From Phialocephala subalpina (taxonomy: Eukaryota; Ascomycota; Leotiomycetes; Helotiales; Mollisiaceae), in contig FJOG01000001.1 in the NCBI GenBank assembly GCA_900073065.1, forward strand, positions 3,908,673 to 3,933,241: DNA of 24,569 nucleotides, in the 5' to 3' direction. The notes under the pieces were generated by a model, which searched no databases, was not told the origin of the DNA, and worked only from the letters and a program-made list of their open reading frames with translations. Position numbers and translations under genes: made by a program. Shown here one piece after another: positions 10,020 through 22,200 of the stretch (positions are counted from its first letter, which is position 1; each line of letters starts with the position of its first letter).

Positions 10020-11178
10020 CGTGCGCCCCAACTCATTTACTAGATATATTTAGTAAATAAACTCTCTAAGTTCGAGTTACTACATTTAATTCTTATCAAT
10101 TAACCGATTTTACGATATTTATTGATTTAATATAATTACTATTACTATTGCCCGAAGCTTTAAAGCTATGGCTTACTTTAAACTCGGAGTTCCACGTAAA
10201 TATTTGCCACGTGATCGACTATTAGTAAGTTCTACGTCTAGATAGGATTAGTAGTTATTTGCATCGGAAACACTAAGTTCAAATCGAATCTCAATAGTAA
10301 TTCGCCGAGTATTTTAAATAGCAATAATAATAATATGATTTTTATAATATATTATTATTATTAAATGGCTTTTTATTTTAATTAATCCTTTTAATTATCG
10401 ATGGCTTTTAGTATTAAGATTACGTATATAAGACGATTAATCAAAGTATTATATAATAATATTATAATGCGAAATATAATAAAAAGCGCTTTATAAACGT
10501 AAATTTATTTAAAGTAATCTAATTATAAATATAATTTCGAGAGAAAAAAACATTTTATACTTCATCGAGCGGCTTCTTAAGCGAGACGGCTTTGCGAACA
10601 CTAAGATTTCCAAGATCGCGCTTCCTCGAAATCGCGATATCTATAATAGCGAACCGCTTGCGAATCGCTATACTTACATCGTAGTATTAAGCGCATTCCA
10701 ATAGATAACTTTTTATTAAATTCCGTTTATTCTTCGTAGATTTACCGAATCGAGTAATTATTTTCACATCGTAATCGTATTCGCGCTATTTACGTGCTTA
10801 TAATTTTTTTCTCAAAAAACTTCGAGAATAAATTATTTAATACTTAAAGATTTTTTTATTATTATAACTTTATAATTTAATTTAACTCTTAGTAATAAGT
10901 ATATTTTTTCTAATAAATATTTGAAAATTATACTAAAAAAACGTAATTATTTAATTTAATATAATAATTATTTTACTTTATATAATTAAACGGATTCTTT
11001 ATGCGAGTTTATTAGAATAACGTAAATCCGCCACTAATATTAGAACGAATTATTATTAAATTGCTATTTATATTTTATTTTCTTATTTTTTTACTTTATA
11101 TATCGTATGAATATAACGTATTATTATTTGATAAATTCCTTTTATTTTTCCTCTTAATATATAATGCATGTATTATTT
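10020..11178. other. AT-rich RIP-mutated block, unidentified
   Basis: From about 10020 the sequence turns abruptly AT-rich with many TA steps and C kept mainly in CG. A short island of higher GC (about 10560-10690) retains several TCGCGA-like CG-rich strings. I could not read any protein motif in any frame. It is most likely degraded transposon DNA. Confidence 0.65.
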
Positions 11179-11820
11179 NNNNNNNNNNNNNNNNNNNNNN
11201 NNNNNNNNNNNNNNNNNNNNNNNNNNNNNNNNNNNNNNNNNNNNNNNNNNNNNNNNNNNNNNNNNNNNNNNNNNNNNNNNNNNNNNNNNNNNNNNNNNNN
11301 NNNNNNNNNNNNNNNNNNNNNNNNNNNNNNNNNNNNNNNNNNNNNNNNNNNNNNNNNNNNNNNNNNNNNNNNNNNNNNNNNNNNNNNNNNNNNNNNNNNN
11401 NNNNNNNNNNNNNNNNNNNNNNNNNNNNNNNNNNNNNNNNNNNNNNNNNNNNNNNNNNNNNNNNNNNNNNNNNNNNNNNNNNNNNNNNNNNNNNNNNNNN
11501 NNNNNNNNNNNNNNNNNNNNNNNNNNNNNNNNNNNNNNNNNNNNNNNNNNNNNNNNNNNNNNNNNNNNNNNNNNNNNNNNNNNNNNNNNNNNNNNNNNNN
11601 NNNNNNNNNNNNNNNNNNNNNNNNNNNNNNNNNNNNNNNNNNNNNNNNNNNNNNNNNNNNNNNNNNNNNNNNNNNNNNNNNNNNNNNNNNNNNNNNNNNN
11701 NNNNNNNNNNNNNNNNNNNNNNNNNNNNNNNNNNNNNNNNNNNNNNNNNNNNNNNNNNNNNNNNNNNNNNNNNNNNNNNNNNNNNNNNNNNNNNNNNNNN
11801 NNNNNNNNNNNNNNNNNNNN
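11179..11820. other. Assembly gap (642 N)
   Basis: A run of N replaces sequence here. It is flanked on both sides by AT-rich RIP-mutated DNA, the kind that breaks short-read assemblies. Open frames drawn across it carry no information. The size may be an estimate from read pairs. Confidence 0.98.
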
Positions 11821-12003
11821 CGAATCGATATATTATTTACTGCGATACTTATATTAACGATTTTTATAACGCTTTAAAATCGCAATTAAATCGCCGTTAA
11901 TATTTTACTCTTTTTACGATAAAACTTCTTATAACGCGATATATAATATATAACGATTAATATATAAATATTTAACGGTTTCGATAATAAAGGCTATATA
12001 AAT
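11821..12003. other. AT-rich RIP-mutated sequence after the gap
   Basis: This short stretch is AT-rich with CG-confined cytosines, like its surroundings. No gene or motif is visible. Confidence 0.6.
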
Positions 12004-12692
12004 AATTACGGATTAGTACGAAAAACGCGGCGTCTTTTTTGTAAGATACGAAGTGTTTTAGAGATTTAATATATAGAGACTTAAAAACTATAAAAGTATA
12101 AGTTGCAAATCGAAGGCCAACTTTAAATGATTACAAATTAATACGAAGAACGCGGTATCCTCCTTATAAAATACGAGGTATTCTAGAGATTTAGCGCGCA
12201 AAAACCTAAAAACTATAAGAATATAAGTCGCAAATCGGTATTAAACCGTCGAAGTATAAATTGTATATTGGCATTAAATCGTTAGAGTATAAATTACAAA
12301 TTAATATCGAATCGGCAGAGAATCGCTAATAGTTTCCCCCGCTAAAAAAACTCAAATTAACCTCAAATAATTATATATTAATACGAAGAAAATAGCGTCT
12401 TATAAGATGCGAAGTATTCGAGAGTTATTGTTTTCGGAGATATTAATTTGACCGCGATAAACGTGCTTTATATTGGTAAAAACTCGGTTGCAAGAGATAT
12501 AATATATAAAAGCTATAAAAAACCACGAAAGTATCTTCGGAGATATTAATTTAATTACGACGAATATACTTTATATTAGTGAAAACTCGATCGCAGGAAA
12601 TGCAGCGAACTATGAGAGTATAAATTGCAAATTAGCATTAGATCGTCAGAGTATAAATTGCAAATCGGTATTAAACCATTAAAATATAAATC
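12004..12692. repeat. Degenerate nested tandem repeats
   Basis: Several diverged repeat families can be read by eye. A unit with the pattern ATTA-x-TACGAA-x-AACGCGG... followed by GATACGAAGTGTTTTAGAG-like sequence starts near 12004, 12130 and 12370. A unit of about 31 bases (ATTAAA-x-CGT-x-AGAGTATAAATT-like) recurs at about 12232, 12263, 12295, 12628 and 12659. A unit of about 99 bases (GGAGATATTAATTT...CTTTATATT) starts near 12438 and 12537. Differences between copies are largely transitions, as expected after RIP. Repeat borders are approximate. Confidence 0.6.
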
Positions 12693-13192
12693 GCATTGTA
12701 TATTAAAGACGATAACGCCTATAATAAAATTATATTTTAGCGTTTTAATATTATTATTATATATTATAGTATTATAATTTAGAGTTATTTATATTTTGAA
12801 ACCGCAAAAATCAATTAATTATATAACGATAATAGAAAATCAAAAGTTAAAAAGTCTTTTAATACGTAATTATTCTTTATTCTTAAAGTTATCGAGAAAT
12901 TAAAGAATAAAGTTTAATTAATTTGCGATTAACTAATAATTAGCATTGTATATTAAAGACGATAACGCCTATAATAAAATTATATTTTAGCGTTTTAATA
13001 TTATTATTATATATTATAGTATTATAATTTAGAGTTATTTATATTTTGAAACCGCAAAAATCAATTAATTATATAACGATAATAGAAAATCAAAAGTTAA
13101 AAAGTCTTTTAATACGTAATTATTCTTTATTCTTAAAGTTATCGAGAAATTAAAGAATAAAGTTTAATTAATTTGCGATTAACTAATAATTA
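12693..13192. repeat. Perfect 250-base tandem duplication
   Basis: The segment 12693-12942 is repeated immediately as 12943-13192. I compared the two copies line by line and found no difference, including at all positions that look RIP-mutated. The unit starts GCATTGTATATTAAAG and ends AACTAATAATTA. It is AT-rich and encodes nothing recognisable. Either it duplicated after RIP had acted, or the assembly has doubled a single copy. It lies about 0.9 kb from the N gap. Confidence 0.92.
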
Positions 13193-13721
13193 TCCCTTCG
13201 ATAAAAGATTAACGTTAAATCGTTTATTACTTGCGATATAATAATATCAAATGATAAGTAAAAAGCCCGTAGAGTAATAATAAACTAAAGATATAAGCAA
13301 AGCAAAAAGTCTAGAAATCGTATAATTAATTAAAGTTATATTTTTCGTACTCGAGACGGATTATTTCGCTATATCGATCCTTTAATAATTGCTTCGCGCT
13401 TGTAATTACGCCGTATTATTAGTACCTCCCATCCGAATATCCTTATTATCGCGTCTTCTTTTTATACGAATCCCCTTCTCATTATAGCTCTATTTATATC
13501 AAATCGAAGGAAAAACTAAATTAACTCGCTATTAAATACCCCTTTAAATAGTATTAATACTCCATTAAATCGTAAGAGAAATAAAGTTATATTAATAGCG
13601 AATTGCTAACGAGTTATTAAAAATGCACTTTTAATATTCTTAAGAGTATATTACGATTAATTAGCTTAACTACGAGAGAAAAGCAACGTATATAACTGAG
13701 AGCAATATCGAGAGCCGTTTA
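13193..13721. other. AT-rich RIP-mutated sequence before the first giant dead frame
   Basis: This is AT-rich DNA with the same mutation pattern and no intact frame. It could contain the promoter or the lost 5' end of the following dead gene. I see no specific signal. Confidence 0.5.
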
Positions 13722-16700
13722 ATGCGGGCATTTAATAACGAAGATAACTTTTTCGATGGGAATAATAACCCTTCTCGACTTAAACTTAAAGCGGCAAATG
13801 TTAACTTTTTCTTCGCAAACGATAAACCCTTTTTCCATTATATTTTTTTGAGCTTGGCTTTAAACTATTTTACGAGTTTACTTGCGCGCAATATATTTAA
13901 TCTTCGAATTGATTTTAGTTTATTTTATCACGGTTTAATTAATATATTGATAGCTTATCGCAAGTAGAGAATATTCGATAGTTAAAGCTTTTTTATATTA
14001 GATTTAAATGAGAATAACTTTGTGATTTTTAGCGAGGACTTAAATCTAAGGCAATTATTTCCCTTTATAATCTTCGAGAACAATTTAACGGCTTCGCAAA
14101 CCTTATTTACTTTTCCTTAAACCTTATTAGCTACTCCCCAAGCTCTTCTGGCTTAAACATATCAAGACTTTTTAAGTGATAACGATAAAAATACCGGCGG
14201 AATATTACTTAGTAAATTATTATTTATAGAAGACTTATTTATAAATTCTTAATTAATTGATGAAGATTTTGCTGATAAATCGTCGATAAACTATCGGGGA
14301 AAAAATATAAAACCGCTAATAAGATCCCGGTTATCCTTTTTCGTTTTCCTTTTATTATTCTTTTTTCTCTAATTAAACTCGGAAGATGATAATAAGACTT
14401 ATTACGGTTATTATTATTATTATTATTATTATTATCTACGCTCGAGAAAACCGTCGTTTATATTGCCTTCGGATAATGGATTAAAGATAGTCGATATACG
14501 AGGGGATTATAGAGACGCGTATAAGGAAGTTATCGGGGAAAATATCGAGGATTAAAAGGAAAAGGAGGAAAAAAAGGGAGTAGAGGATAATATAAGAAGG
14601 GAACGCACGGGATTTGTTAGCGATTCGTAGTAAAAGATTAACGAATAGTATAACGAAGAAATTAAAAGATAACGCCGAGTATTTTAAGGATTTAAAAGCC
14701 GTTTTTTAATTATTTGCCCATGATTATTTTACGATTTGCCATTGATTTCCCCTTAATATAAAGATAATTTGTTATTAGAAAGCGAAAATACTAATAAGGA
14801 TTATAATTTGGATATTAATTTATTAAGTTTTAACCCCGCGAATCCGGAACTATTCGACGGTAATAGCGATTATAATAACGCTTTTAACTTCGTTACCGCG
14901 TTAATAGAGTACTTACTTATATTCTAAGGCTATAACGAGCATTTTACCCCCGATCCCGTACACGCGAACTCCGCGGATCCCCATTGGATTTTAATATAAT
15001 ATAATTAGATACTCTAACGAGCTAATATCCTATAAGTAATAAGAGTTAACGCATTTTTAACCCTTTAAAAGCGGGAGCAGCACTTACTGGTTAATTGGCA
15101 ATTGGTATTCAAAGGGAGACTTCCAATGCAAATATCGTTAAATCGTAAGCGAAATATTAGCAATTCGATATTCGAATTTAATTTGATAGATATTTATAAG
15201 CCTAATAATTTTAACGAAAACGTTTTCGACTCGTCGAATTATTAGTTTAATTTTGAGTTTAATGCGTTAATAAACCGCAATCGATTATCCTTTGATTCTA
15301 AAGAAGTCCGGAAGAGAAGGGTTAACTCCGCTATAATAAATAATCCGAGAGCTCGAGTTTAATTATACTTCGCTTACTCGGGACGCACGATACGGAAGGC
15401 CGCTATTCGCTTTAATATCGATAATTTCTTAGGGTGGACTTCGAGTTTAGCCTTTATACGCCGAGGCTTTACTATTAACTTCTTCTCGCGGTTTTAATCG
15501 AATATCTTAATTAATCTCTACTTTTATTATCCCGTGCCGCGCAATAACGGCGCCGGGGAGAAAATAATTTAACTTTCGCTCTATTGGATCTCGCATTATT
15601 GCGTTAATCATATTCTCGGCTTTAAAGCGTTCGAGGTTTACTTCTTCTTTCCGCGTATATAATACTCTAACAAAAAGATAACTTTCCTAAGAAAAGATAA
15701 TAGCGAGAAGTATACTTTGATACGATAATAGACTAATTAGATTCTCCTTTCGACTCTTTTCGCCTATAATTCGCTAATAGTTGGCTAGTATCTCCTTAGC
15801 TCTTAATAAATGGCTCGCGATAAAATTATTACTAATTAGAACGAGCATTGAATACGAATTAACTACAAAGAAACAAAGAAGAATAGGGATATTAACGCAA
15901 AAGAAAATAAAGCTTAAATCTCGTTCCGTAAAAATCTTAATAATAAAGAGGCCTCGGAAGTACAAGTATTAAACCTTTATTACTATATCTACTCGAATAG
16001 TTTAGCCGCCGTTTAAGCGGAGATAAAAGCGCAAATGCGGCGTCCCGAGAACCGCGTTTTTTACGGCGCTCGCATCTTTTTCTCGGGCAAGAACACCAAA
16101 TCGCGCTTTACGTACTTTATACTAATCGAGACTTAAATAGCGTTTAATCAAGAGTTCGATTATATTATTAATCTAGCGCATATTTATTAAGACTTCGTTT
16201 AAACCGATTTAAATAAAGAGATAATCGGGACTAAATACGGGCTATATTATAATCGAATAACCAATAATTCGCCAGTAATAAACTTATTATATTATACGTA
16301 TTATTAAACGGCTTTCGGGAAATAGGCTGCCTAAGGCTTAAAGTACAAGCCTAAAGTCACTATATAGTTAATATCAATACTGCGAAACGTTTCTAACGTT
16401 ATAATCGAGATAGCGTTATATAGTTTGCAGCGGGCCTTCGGGTGGGTATTCTCTTAGAGTTATTATAGCGTTAAGGAAGCCACCGATTTTGCTAATCTTA
16501 AGCTTTAATAAAGCAAGTACTTAAGGATACTCGCGTAGAATAAAAGTATTATAAAGATATTATAAAAGATTAATAAAGCTTTGATAGTAAATCTCTCGCG
16601 AGTTAAAGAGATTTAAATAAAGAATAAAAGCCGCTTTTTCCGTGTATTACGAAATGTACGCAAATATATAATAAGCGTGCGAGAGGAGTATTACTTATTC

Positions 16701-18104
16701 TTCTTTGCTTTCGATACTTTAATTACTTATATAATCCACGAGGAAACGTGGAACGCGGTACTAATGGGCGATTACGAGGCCTCGAAGTATACGTGGATTA
16801 TTACGACTCAAAATTTCACGATGTATTTTTAAGAGAATACTAATAAGTTCTTCGCGATCACCGAATAGATTCTTAGTCTAAACTCGATCGAGGAAATTAT
16901 ATTCGAGTACTATAAACTGATAAATATACTCATTTAAGCGCTAGTTTTCGCTTTTAATACCAATAGTATTAAGATTCGAGAGGATTTCTAAAAGCGGCAG
17001 ATTTAGTATCGACGCGATAAATTCGTCGTCCTTAGAATAAGTATATACGATACGCTAACGGTTAATAGATACGCTTAATTTTTTTCGCGAATCGCTTAAG
17101 ATTCGCTAGTATTTCGCTAGCAAATTACTAATAAGATAGCGTTTACTAATATTATACTCCGTAGTATTTATCGCTAAAAACAAATTTAAATCGAGGACTT
17201 TAAAGTAGATTTAACTCAAGTAGAAACTACTCGGAAATAATTGAAGTTTTATAAACACGTCCTCGCGTTATAGAAGTTTATTTAGCGGTTCTTATGTGTT
17301 TTAATCGTGCGATCCTATCGAAAAACCATCTTTAAAGTAATTAAAAGCAAAATTAAGCTTAAACTTTTACTTATAGTTCTTAAGGGATTTATTTTATTAA
17401 CGTTGCACGATTTTAAGTCGACTTTCGCTAATCCGCGGCTCTTATACTTTAATTATCTTAAGATTCACTTAGTGAACTTTAATCGGATTAAAATAAAAAG
17501 AGTAATAAATTTTATTTAATATATTTAAAGTCTCGAGGATAATTACTAGCGTGATAATTGGGACGCGGCGCTATTTCGCACGTTTTTAGCTTTAGCCGTT
17601 TAAATGTTTTCCGTCGAGTGTAGCGCGGGAGCGTTTACGGCCTTCTTATAAGTCTTTACTTGATACTTCGTGGCGACGACTTGGTTTTTTCTTTATTATA
17701 CGCCGACGAAATTCATCGGGCGCGACTACTCGAAGAAGATCCTTTAGACGGGCTTTTATTACATTCGGATGACCGATAAAAACGAGAGGAAGTGTTATTC
17801 TCTTGGGCGGGGGATCGCGGTCCGCGCCTCGCAAATAATAAGTATCGTTAAATCGGATTCGAAGCGTTATCGCCCGCATTATAAAGTCTCCGAGAATAAG
17901 TATAACCCCGTGCATAAAGACTTCCCGGATTGGCGAGTATACGGCCCCAATAGCGGCCCCGGTGCATTGGCTATAAATTAAGTAACCGTTATCGAATGAG
18001 AGTCCGATATAATACTTCTTACGGGAGATCTGCGAGAGATTAAACGCACTCTCGAGGGATAATATCAAGCGTTAAATAAAAGTAATACTAGCGATATTAA
18101 ATAG
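13722..18104 (+). pseudogene. RIP-killed giant reading frame of unknown family
   Basis: One phase (coordinates divisible by three) reads as protein from an ATG at 13722 to about 18104, roughly 1,460 codons, broken almost only by TAA/TAG and a few TGA where Gln, Trp or Arg would be expected. Three of the longest surviving open stretches on this strand fall in this phase: 13722-13967, 17307-17519 and 17769-17981. Legible parts include an acidic N-terminus (NNEDNFFDGNNNP), an NPANPELFDG segment at 14832 followed by a FTPDPVHANSADPHW segment, and an FGWVFS segment near 16430. Others are a charged helical region rich in Arg/Lys/Glu around 16700-17300 and RVYGPNSGPGA near 17935. I recognise no reverse transcriptase, integrase, transposase, tyrosine recombinase or helicase motif. 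It precedes the helicase pseudogene in the same orientation by about 1.2 kb. Both ends are uncertain, and introns or small indels cannot be excluded. Confidence 0.55.
14408..14434. repeat. (TTA)9 microsatellite
   Basis: Nine uninterrupted TTA units lie inside the giant dead frame, near the start of a highly charged stretch. In the coding phase this is a Leu run. It may have grown from a longer CAA/TTG or Asp/Ser-coding repeat by mutation. Confidence 0.9.
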
Positions 18105-19261
18105 AGTCACGGGTAGTTAACTAATGATTCGTTAACGATTCGCTGACGGTTTACTAGTAATTTACTACTTAAGCGAGACTTTCTTACTAGCTATCCCCGT
18201 ACTCTCTTTTAGCGGAGTACTCGCAGCTCGCTTATAGCTTCCCAACTATTTAGCGATGCCTTATCTCGAGTCCTCGTAATATCGGCTTACCGTTATCGAA
18301 GGCCTCTATAACCGCAAAACAAACCACGAGCCAATCCTTTTTTATTATACCCCTTCTCTCGACGCTAATTCGCTAGTCGTCCTCTCGTTTAACCTCTAAT
18401 AAATCGATATTCAAGTTACTTCTTTTTTTATATAAGATTCCTATAGTAATTATAAAGTATTACTAATAATATTAAACGCGCCGAAACTTCTTTTCTCTCG
18501 CCCTCGTCGGAGCTAATTATACGAGCTACGATATATATACCCAGCGATTTCCCCTAATTTGGCCAAGTTCTTTTTCCTTTTTTCTCATCACTTTTAATCT
18601 TTAAAGCCGTAGCGATTCGCTAACAATTCAATAAATCGTGCCTTTATATAAGGCGGAATGCCTATTAACGTCTTTGGGCACCCTAATTTGGGCTTAGCTC
18701 GCCGGATCGGGGTTAGCGCTTCCGTCAATAGGCAGCGTTAATGGGCGGTGTAAGAATTGAACGTTGAAAGCTTAAAATAACGTCTAATAAATAGCTATAT
18801 AATTAAATCGACTAACCATTATTGTTGGATGGACTTGACTCTAAATCCGTTTATTTCCCTATATAACCCATTAGTGTAGATTTGCCGAGGGGGTTAAATC
18901 CGTTTTACTAAGTCCGTTTATTAAAGTTACGTCCAAATAAGCTCGGATGCGGCTCAAATTCGAGTATAAGTTAACCCCGGCATATGCAATATTAACCCCG
19001 TCAAAATATTAATCTAAAGCCTACCGTAGGGTGATTTATTACGACCGTAATTCAATAATTGGATTTTTAATAAAAGAAAGTAAGCGTACAAGTCTAATTA
19101 ATAAAATCGGAGATTTTAAGTATAAAGTGAATATAATAATATAAAAACATAAAATCGGAAATTGCAATTAGATATTACGCGTGATTTTTAAGCCGTAATT
19201 TAATACGCGTCGAGTAAAAAAACGTGTAAAGTAAAAGTAGAATTTAAAGTTTTAATAAAAA
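18105..19261. other. Spacer between the two dead frames, partly less mutated
   Basis: No coding frame is recognisable. The segment around 18640-19030 has noticeably higher GC and keeps some CpA, so it is less RIP-damaged than its flanks. It includes an inverted repeat: GCCTATTAACG at 18660-18670 and its near-complement CGTCAATAGGC at 18723-18733. A GAGGGGGTTAAATC string near 18891 also occurs in the tandem repeats after the helicase. It may hold the promoter of the helicase gene or the end of a repeat unit. Confidence 0.5.
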
Positions 19262-22200
19262 AACCCAATTTATTCGATTTATATTCGCAATATATATTTA
19301 TTTGTCTATTTCTCAGTATAAGGAGTCGTTGTGTATTTCGAATGCAAATATGCCGTGTTATTTAGTTATATCGATACTTATTTAAAGGATAAAAGAAAAT
19401 ATAAAGCCGTAAAAGTCGATCGAGAACGTATTATTTAAGAAATTTAAGCCATTTGGGATTTAAAAATTAAAAGAGTAAAGTTAAATTATATAATATTTCC
19501 GCCGGTAAATAACTTTCCTATCCTTATATTATAAGAGTTTAAAAGAGACGAGTTGAAATATTAATAGTAAAATAATTATAGTAATCTATGCCAATATATT
19601 GCGTGTTAAGCCCGCAAAATCTAAGAGTATTACCGCGTCGTTTATTAATAGGAAAACCCGCAAAAGAAAAGTAAGCCCGAGACGGGAAGAAGGGTGCAAA
19701 TTCTATGGAGAATTGGAGTTTATTACTAGCATTTTTTTATCCGCGGACCAAGAGTACAATATTTTGAGGTTTAAATAGCGGGATCTAGTTTAGTTATACT
19801 ACTCGGAGATATCGATTTAAAGGCTATAAAAAAGTAATTAGATTAAGCCATGTAATAGGCCGCCGAGGACGAACGTCGTTAAATTATCGAATTAGAAGAA
19901 GTTCGGGAGTTTAATCTATAGTTACATCGCGTAAGATGGGTTGAGTATTCGGAAGTATTTAATCGGATCGAATTACGGGCATTAGTTGCACTTGTAAAGG
20001 ACGACGAGCCCGAGTTAGAAGTATTATATAAGGCGTTTAATTAGTTGATTTAGGACGTATAATACTATTGTATTCGGTAGGTGGTTGGGTTGGAGACATT
20101 ATTTGAAGCGAATAAAAAGGAGGTGGATAAAGAAGTCCAAATGCCGTTTAATAGTTGGATGAATATTACTACCGTTAAGGCGTATACGGAGGTTTGTAAG
20201 CAGTTGATGCGTTATATATTCCGATTTAAGGATATTAAGCTCGAGAAGCGGTCGGGGTATAAATTGACGGAAAGACAATAAATGTGCATTGAGGATGTAT
20301 GGACTAGTATTAAGGAATTTGTATAGTGGAAGGAGGAGTAAGTGGGAAGTTCCAGAAGCGGGGAAGAAGAGGAGGAAGAATTAGATGAGGAGATAAAATG
20401 GATAGGCCGGATTTAACGGTAGATTTTACGGTTGTGGATAGCGTTGTTGAATTAGCTATTGTAAGACGACGAGTATAAGAGCGTATTGATTAGTGGATTA
20501 GCGGTTTTGAGGATGCGGGAGGACGATGGATAGTTAGATGCCGAGGATTATACGCCCAAATATTCGGCGGTGATTAAGTTGGCTCGGTTGATAGTAGTTC
20601 AAAAGGCGTACGAGCGTCGACGGGAAGCTATTAAGCAATACGAGAGCCGTGGTTTGAGCACTTAAATAGCCCAGGAGAAAGCGTCTAATTATTACGTTTT
20701 GACACGCAGTTTAATTTAATCGTTTATGATTATAGCCCACGATAAAAGGGATTTTACGCCTATGTAATAGTTATACCGGAGTCGGTCGTACGGATTCAAG
20801 ATTCGATATACTATTATAGTAAAAGGGAAAATCCAATGGATTAGAGATGATGTTTTATATGTTAATATGCGGTTTAATATGAGCTAATTTCGGGGGATAA
20901 TTTATAAATTGGTTAAAGAGGCACGAAAGGAGTTGTTTGAGAAGTTGATAGTAGTAACGATGGGTGCAAATTAAGAAGTAGATGTAAAGTAAGTGCTATC
21001 GATTTATTGGGATAAGATGGTGGACTAACTATTAGAAACTCGAGTAAAGTGGTCATTTTTGGACGATAAGCGGAATCAGTTTATAGTATGTAAGCAATGG
21101 TAGTTGTACGAGTGGATGTATAAAGAGGAGTAATTGAGAGAGTAGTTCATAGATAGTGCGGGGAAGTTGAAGCGGGAAACCGTTATTGTATATTAGCGTT
21201 ATAGAGAACGGTTTTAAGAGTTGTTATAGGTTTTAATGATGTTGTTATTATAGTCTTCCCGCGCTTTCGAGTTGTTTGTTATGCGGTAGAAGAATACCGT
21301 ATATAGTGGGGTCCGGAATATTGTGATTAAGGAAGGGTTGGTAGGATACGTAGTTTAGTATTATAAGGGGTATTGAAATAGTAGAAACATTAAGATTATC
21401 CACCGGTATTTACTTTGGGAGGTTGGGGAGTTGTTGGTATATTATTTGTAGTTAGTATTACCGTTTTAAGAGAAGTTACAATTTTAGGTCACAAGACGTG
21501 ATTATTCTAGTCCGTTTTTATAGGGAGATAGCCAGAAGAAGGAGTACCGGCAGTAGACCGGTCTAAAGCGACGGTAATAGGTAGTTACGGGAGTAGATAG
21601 TTAGTAAGAAGAAGACTCTATTGAACAATCGAGCAATTAAGATCACACGTTCGCTTAACGATCGTCCCGTTCGTAGACGTCCGAACGAGGACGTCGGATT
21701 TTGAAGGAGGTAATAAAGAGGTTAATGGGCGTCGAGGGTTACGGGATTAGCTCGAACCGGTATATTATAATCGCTATATCGCGTCGGTATTATCGAGAAG
21801 ATCGATTTGAAGACGAAAAAACGAAGTTAGAAAAAGTTAACGGTTGGGATGAGGATAATATTGACGGGGACGATCTATGGGATTTGTAAGCCGGTCACGG
21901 GACTTATGTTGCCGGTATGATTTACGCTAAGGAGTTAATGGAAGGTGACAATTCTATTATTAGTCGCCGTGAGAAGTTCCGTTGTGTTAATTACGTATAG
22001 TATTGTTTTTTGGGGTTTCCGTTAGTACATTAAAAGGTTGGGATGAGTGGGAGAGTTAAGAGAAAGCGGTAGGTGTATAAGGAAGAGATGTAAGACGCGT
22101 AATTGGCCCGGTGGAAGCGATTGCGGGGCGTTGATATCCATCGAGAGTTGGAACAAATGTTGGGGAGTAAGGCCCGATTCCGTGGGTTGTAAGAGCCCGT

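Noticed and set aside
11061..11900. Long open frames spanning the N run
   Set aside because: They exist only because N codons are not counted as stops; no real sequence supports them.
15781..15972. 63-codon plus-strand frame (and its minus-strand mirror) in a different phase
   Set aside because: It is out of phase with the other long stretches of the dead frame, is Lys/Leu/Ile-rich and has no motif. A local frameshift cannot be excluded but there is no positive evidence.
17646..18068. 140-codon minus-strand open frame inside the first giant dead frame
   Set aside because: It has no recognisable domain and overlaps the plus-strand phase supported across 4.4 kb. The locally higher GC makes stops rarer on both strands, so it is most likely a shadow.
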